Assembly: GCA_959596505.1 (NCBI GenBank)
Contig: CAUFWM010000039.1
Coordinates: 1 to 12,372 of the forward strand
DNA length: 12,372 bases
Direction of reading: 5' to 3'
Source: an uncultured Collinsella sp.
GTDB taxonomy: Bacteria; Actinomycetota; Coriobacteriia; Coriobacteriales; Coriobacteriaceae
Shown: in pieces, positions 12,114 to 12,372 of the stretch
Layout: each line of letters starts with the position of its first letter
Position numbering within the stretch: the first letter of the stretch is position 1
Translations under genes and position numbers: made by a program
The notes under the pieces: model-generated
Databases searched by the model: none
What the model was told of the DNA's origin: nothing
Seen by the model: only the letters and a program-made list of their open reading frames with translations

Positions 12114-12372
12114 ATGAGGATCGATTCACGAAAACCGAAGGCCGCCGCCCTTTCTGCCACGCTTGCTGTGGCGCTTTTGGTGGGTGCCGGCGCAACCGAG
12201 GCCCACGCGGCCACGCTGTCCGACGCGGTTGGGTCCCCGTCCTCCGAGACGACGCTGATGCAGCCCGTCGATTATCGCGGCGACGGTTTTGGCTCCATGC
12301 AGGAGTGGAACGCCTCTATGGAGGCCAAGCGCGACTCTTTGGAAGTTCGCGCCCAAATTATCATGAACATGT
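12114..12372 (+). CDS. Secreted protein with signal peptide (N-terminal part only)
   Basis: The frame is open from ATG 12114 to the end of the window, 86 codons, so the gene is cut off. The first 32 residues are a Sec-type signal peptide: a basic start (RIDSRKPK), a hydrophobic stretch ALSATLAVALLVGAGA (about 12-27) and a probable signal peptidase I site after AHA (30-32), with no lipobox cysteine. The following segment (ATLSDAVGSPSSETT, then DYRGDGFGSMQEWNASMEAKR) is hydrophilic and I cannot place it in a family. Cell-envelope hydrolases often look like this in related bacteria, but that is only a guess. GGAGG at 12098-12102 is 11 bases upstream, rather far. Confidence 0.8.
   Translation, partial: MRIDSRKPKAAALSATLAVALLVGAGATEAHAATLSDAVGSPSSETTLMQPVDYRGDGFGSMQEWNASMEAKRDSLEVRAQIIMNM

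Overview
The window looks like a chromosomal stretch from a gut-type actinobacterium of the Coriobacteriia, most probably Collinsella or a close relative. This is inferred from the G/C-rich codon use, the anaerobic ribonucleotide reductase genes, the short operons and the protein character; no ribosomal RNA or other marker is present to prove it. The genes are mostly housekeeping and metabolic. There is no IS element, prophage, CRISPR array or tRNA.

Layout. The first 53 bases are the C-terminal end of a gene that reads like nrdD, followed by a long nested inverted repeat with a terminator-like hairpin, and then nrdG (481-1062). A folate block follows: folE (1129-1686), an HD-domain phosphohydrolase (1689-2270) and folB (2314-2799). 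Converging on it from the minus strand are a YgjP-type HExxH metalloprotein (2806-3582) and a membrane-dipeptidase-family enzyme (3657-4670). From a divergent promoter region the plus strand then carries a SlyD-like FKBP isomerase (4791-5219), a divergent UreE-like protein 3 bases later (5223-5801), a clear terminator, and a Cof-type HAD phosphatase (5885-6682).

From 6697 to 10219 everything is on the minus strand. In transcription order it is a LysR-type regulator (10219-9317), RNase HI (9217-8732), a Gfo/Idh/MocA oxidoreductase (8658-7552), an acylphosphatase (7549-7139) and PerR (7077-6697). The LysR gene is divergent from metY (10492-11802, O-acetylhomoserine sulfhydrylase). The intergenic space between them has a good sigma-A promoter with a palindrome in its spacer and a structured leader encoding a 17-residue peptide with two cysteines. 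metY ends at a strong terminator, and the window closes inside a gene for a secreted protein with a signal peptide.

Three places deserve attention. The metY leader looks like an undescribed cysteine-sensing attenuator. The SlyD/UreE-like pair sits with no urease gene in view, and its UreE has lost the conserved metal-binding histidine. The 200-base quasi-palindrome at the end of nrdD includes the last codons of that gene in its arm. The HD protein between folE and folB is a candidate for the often-missing dihydroneopterin triphosphate dephosphorylation step.
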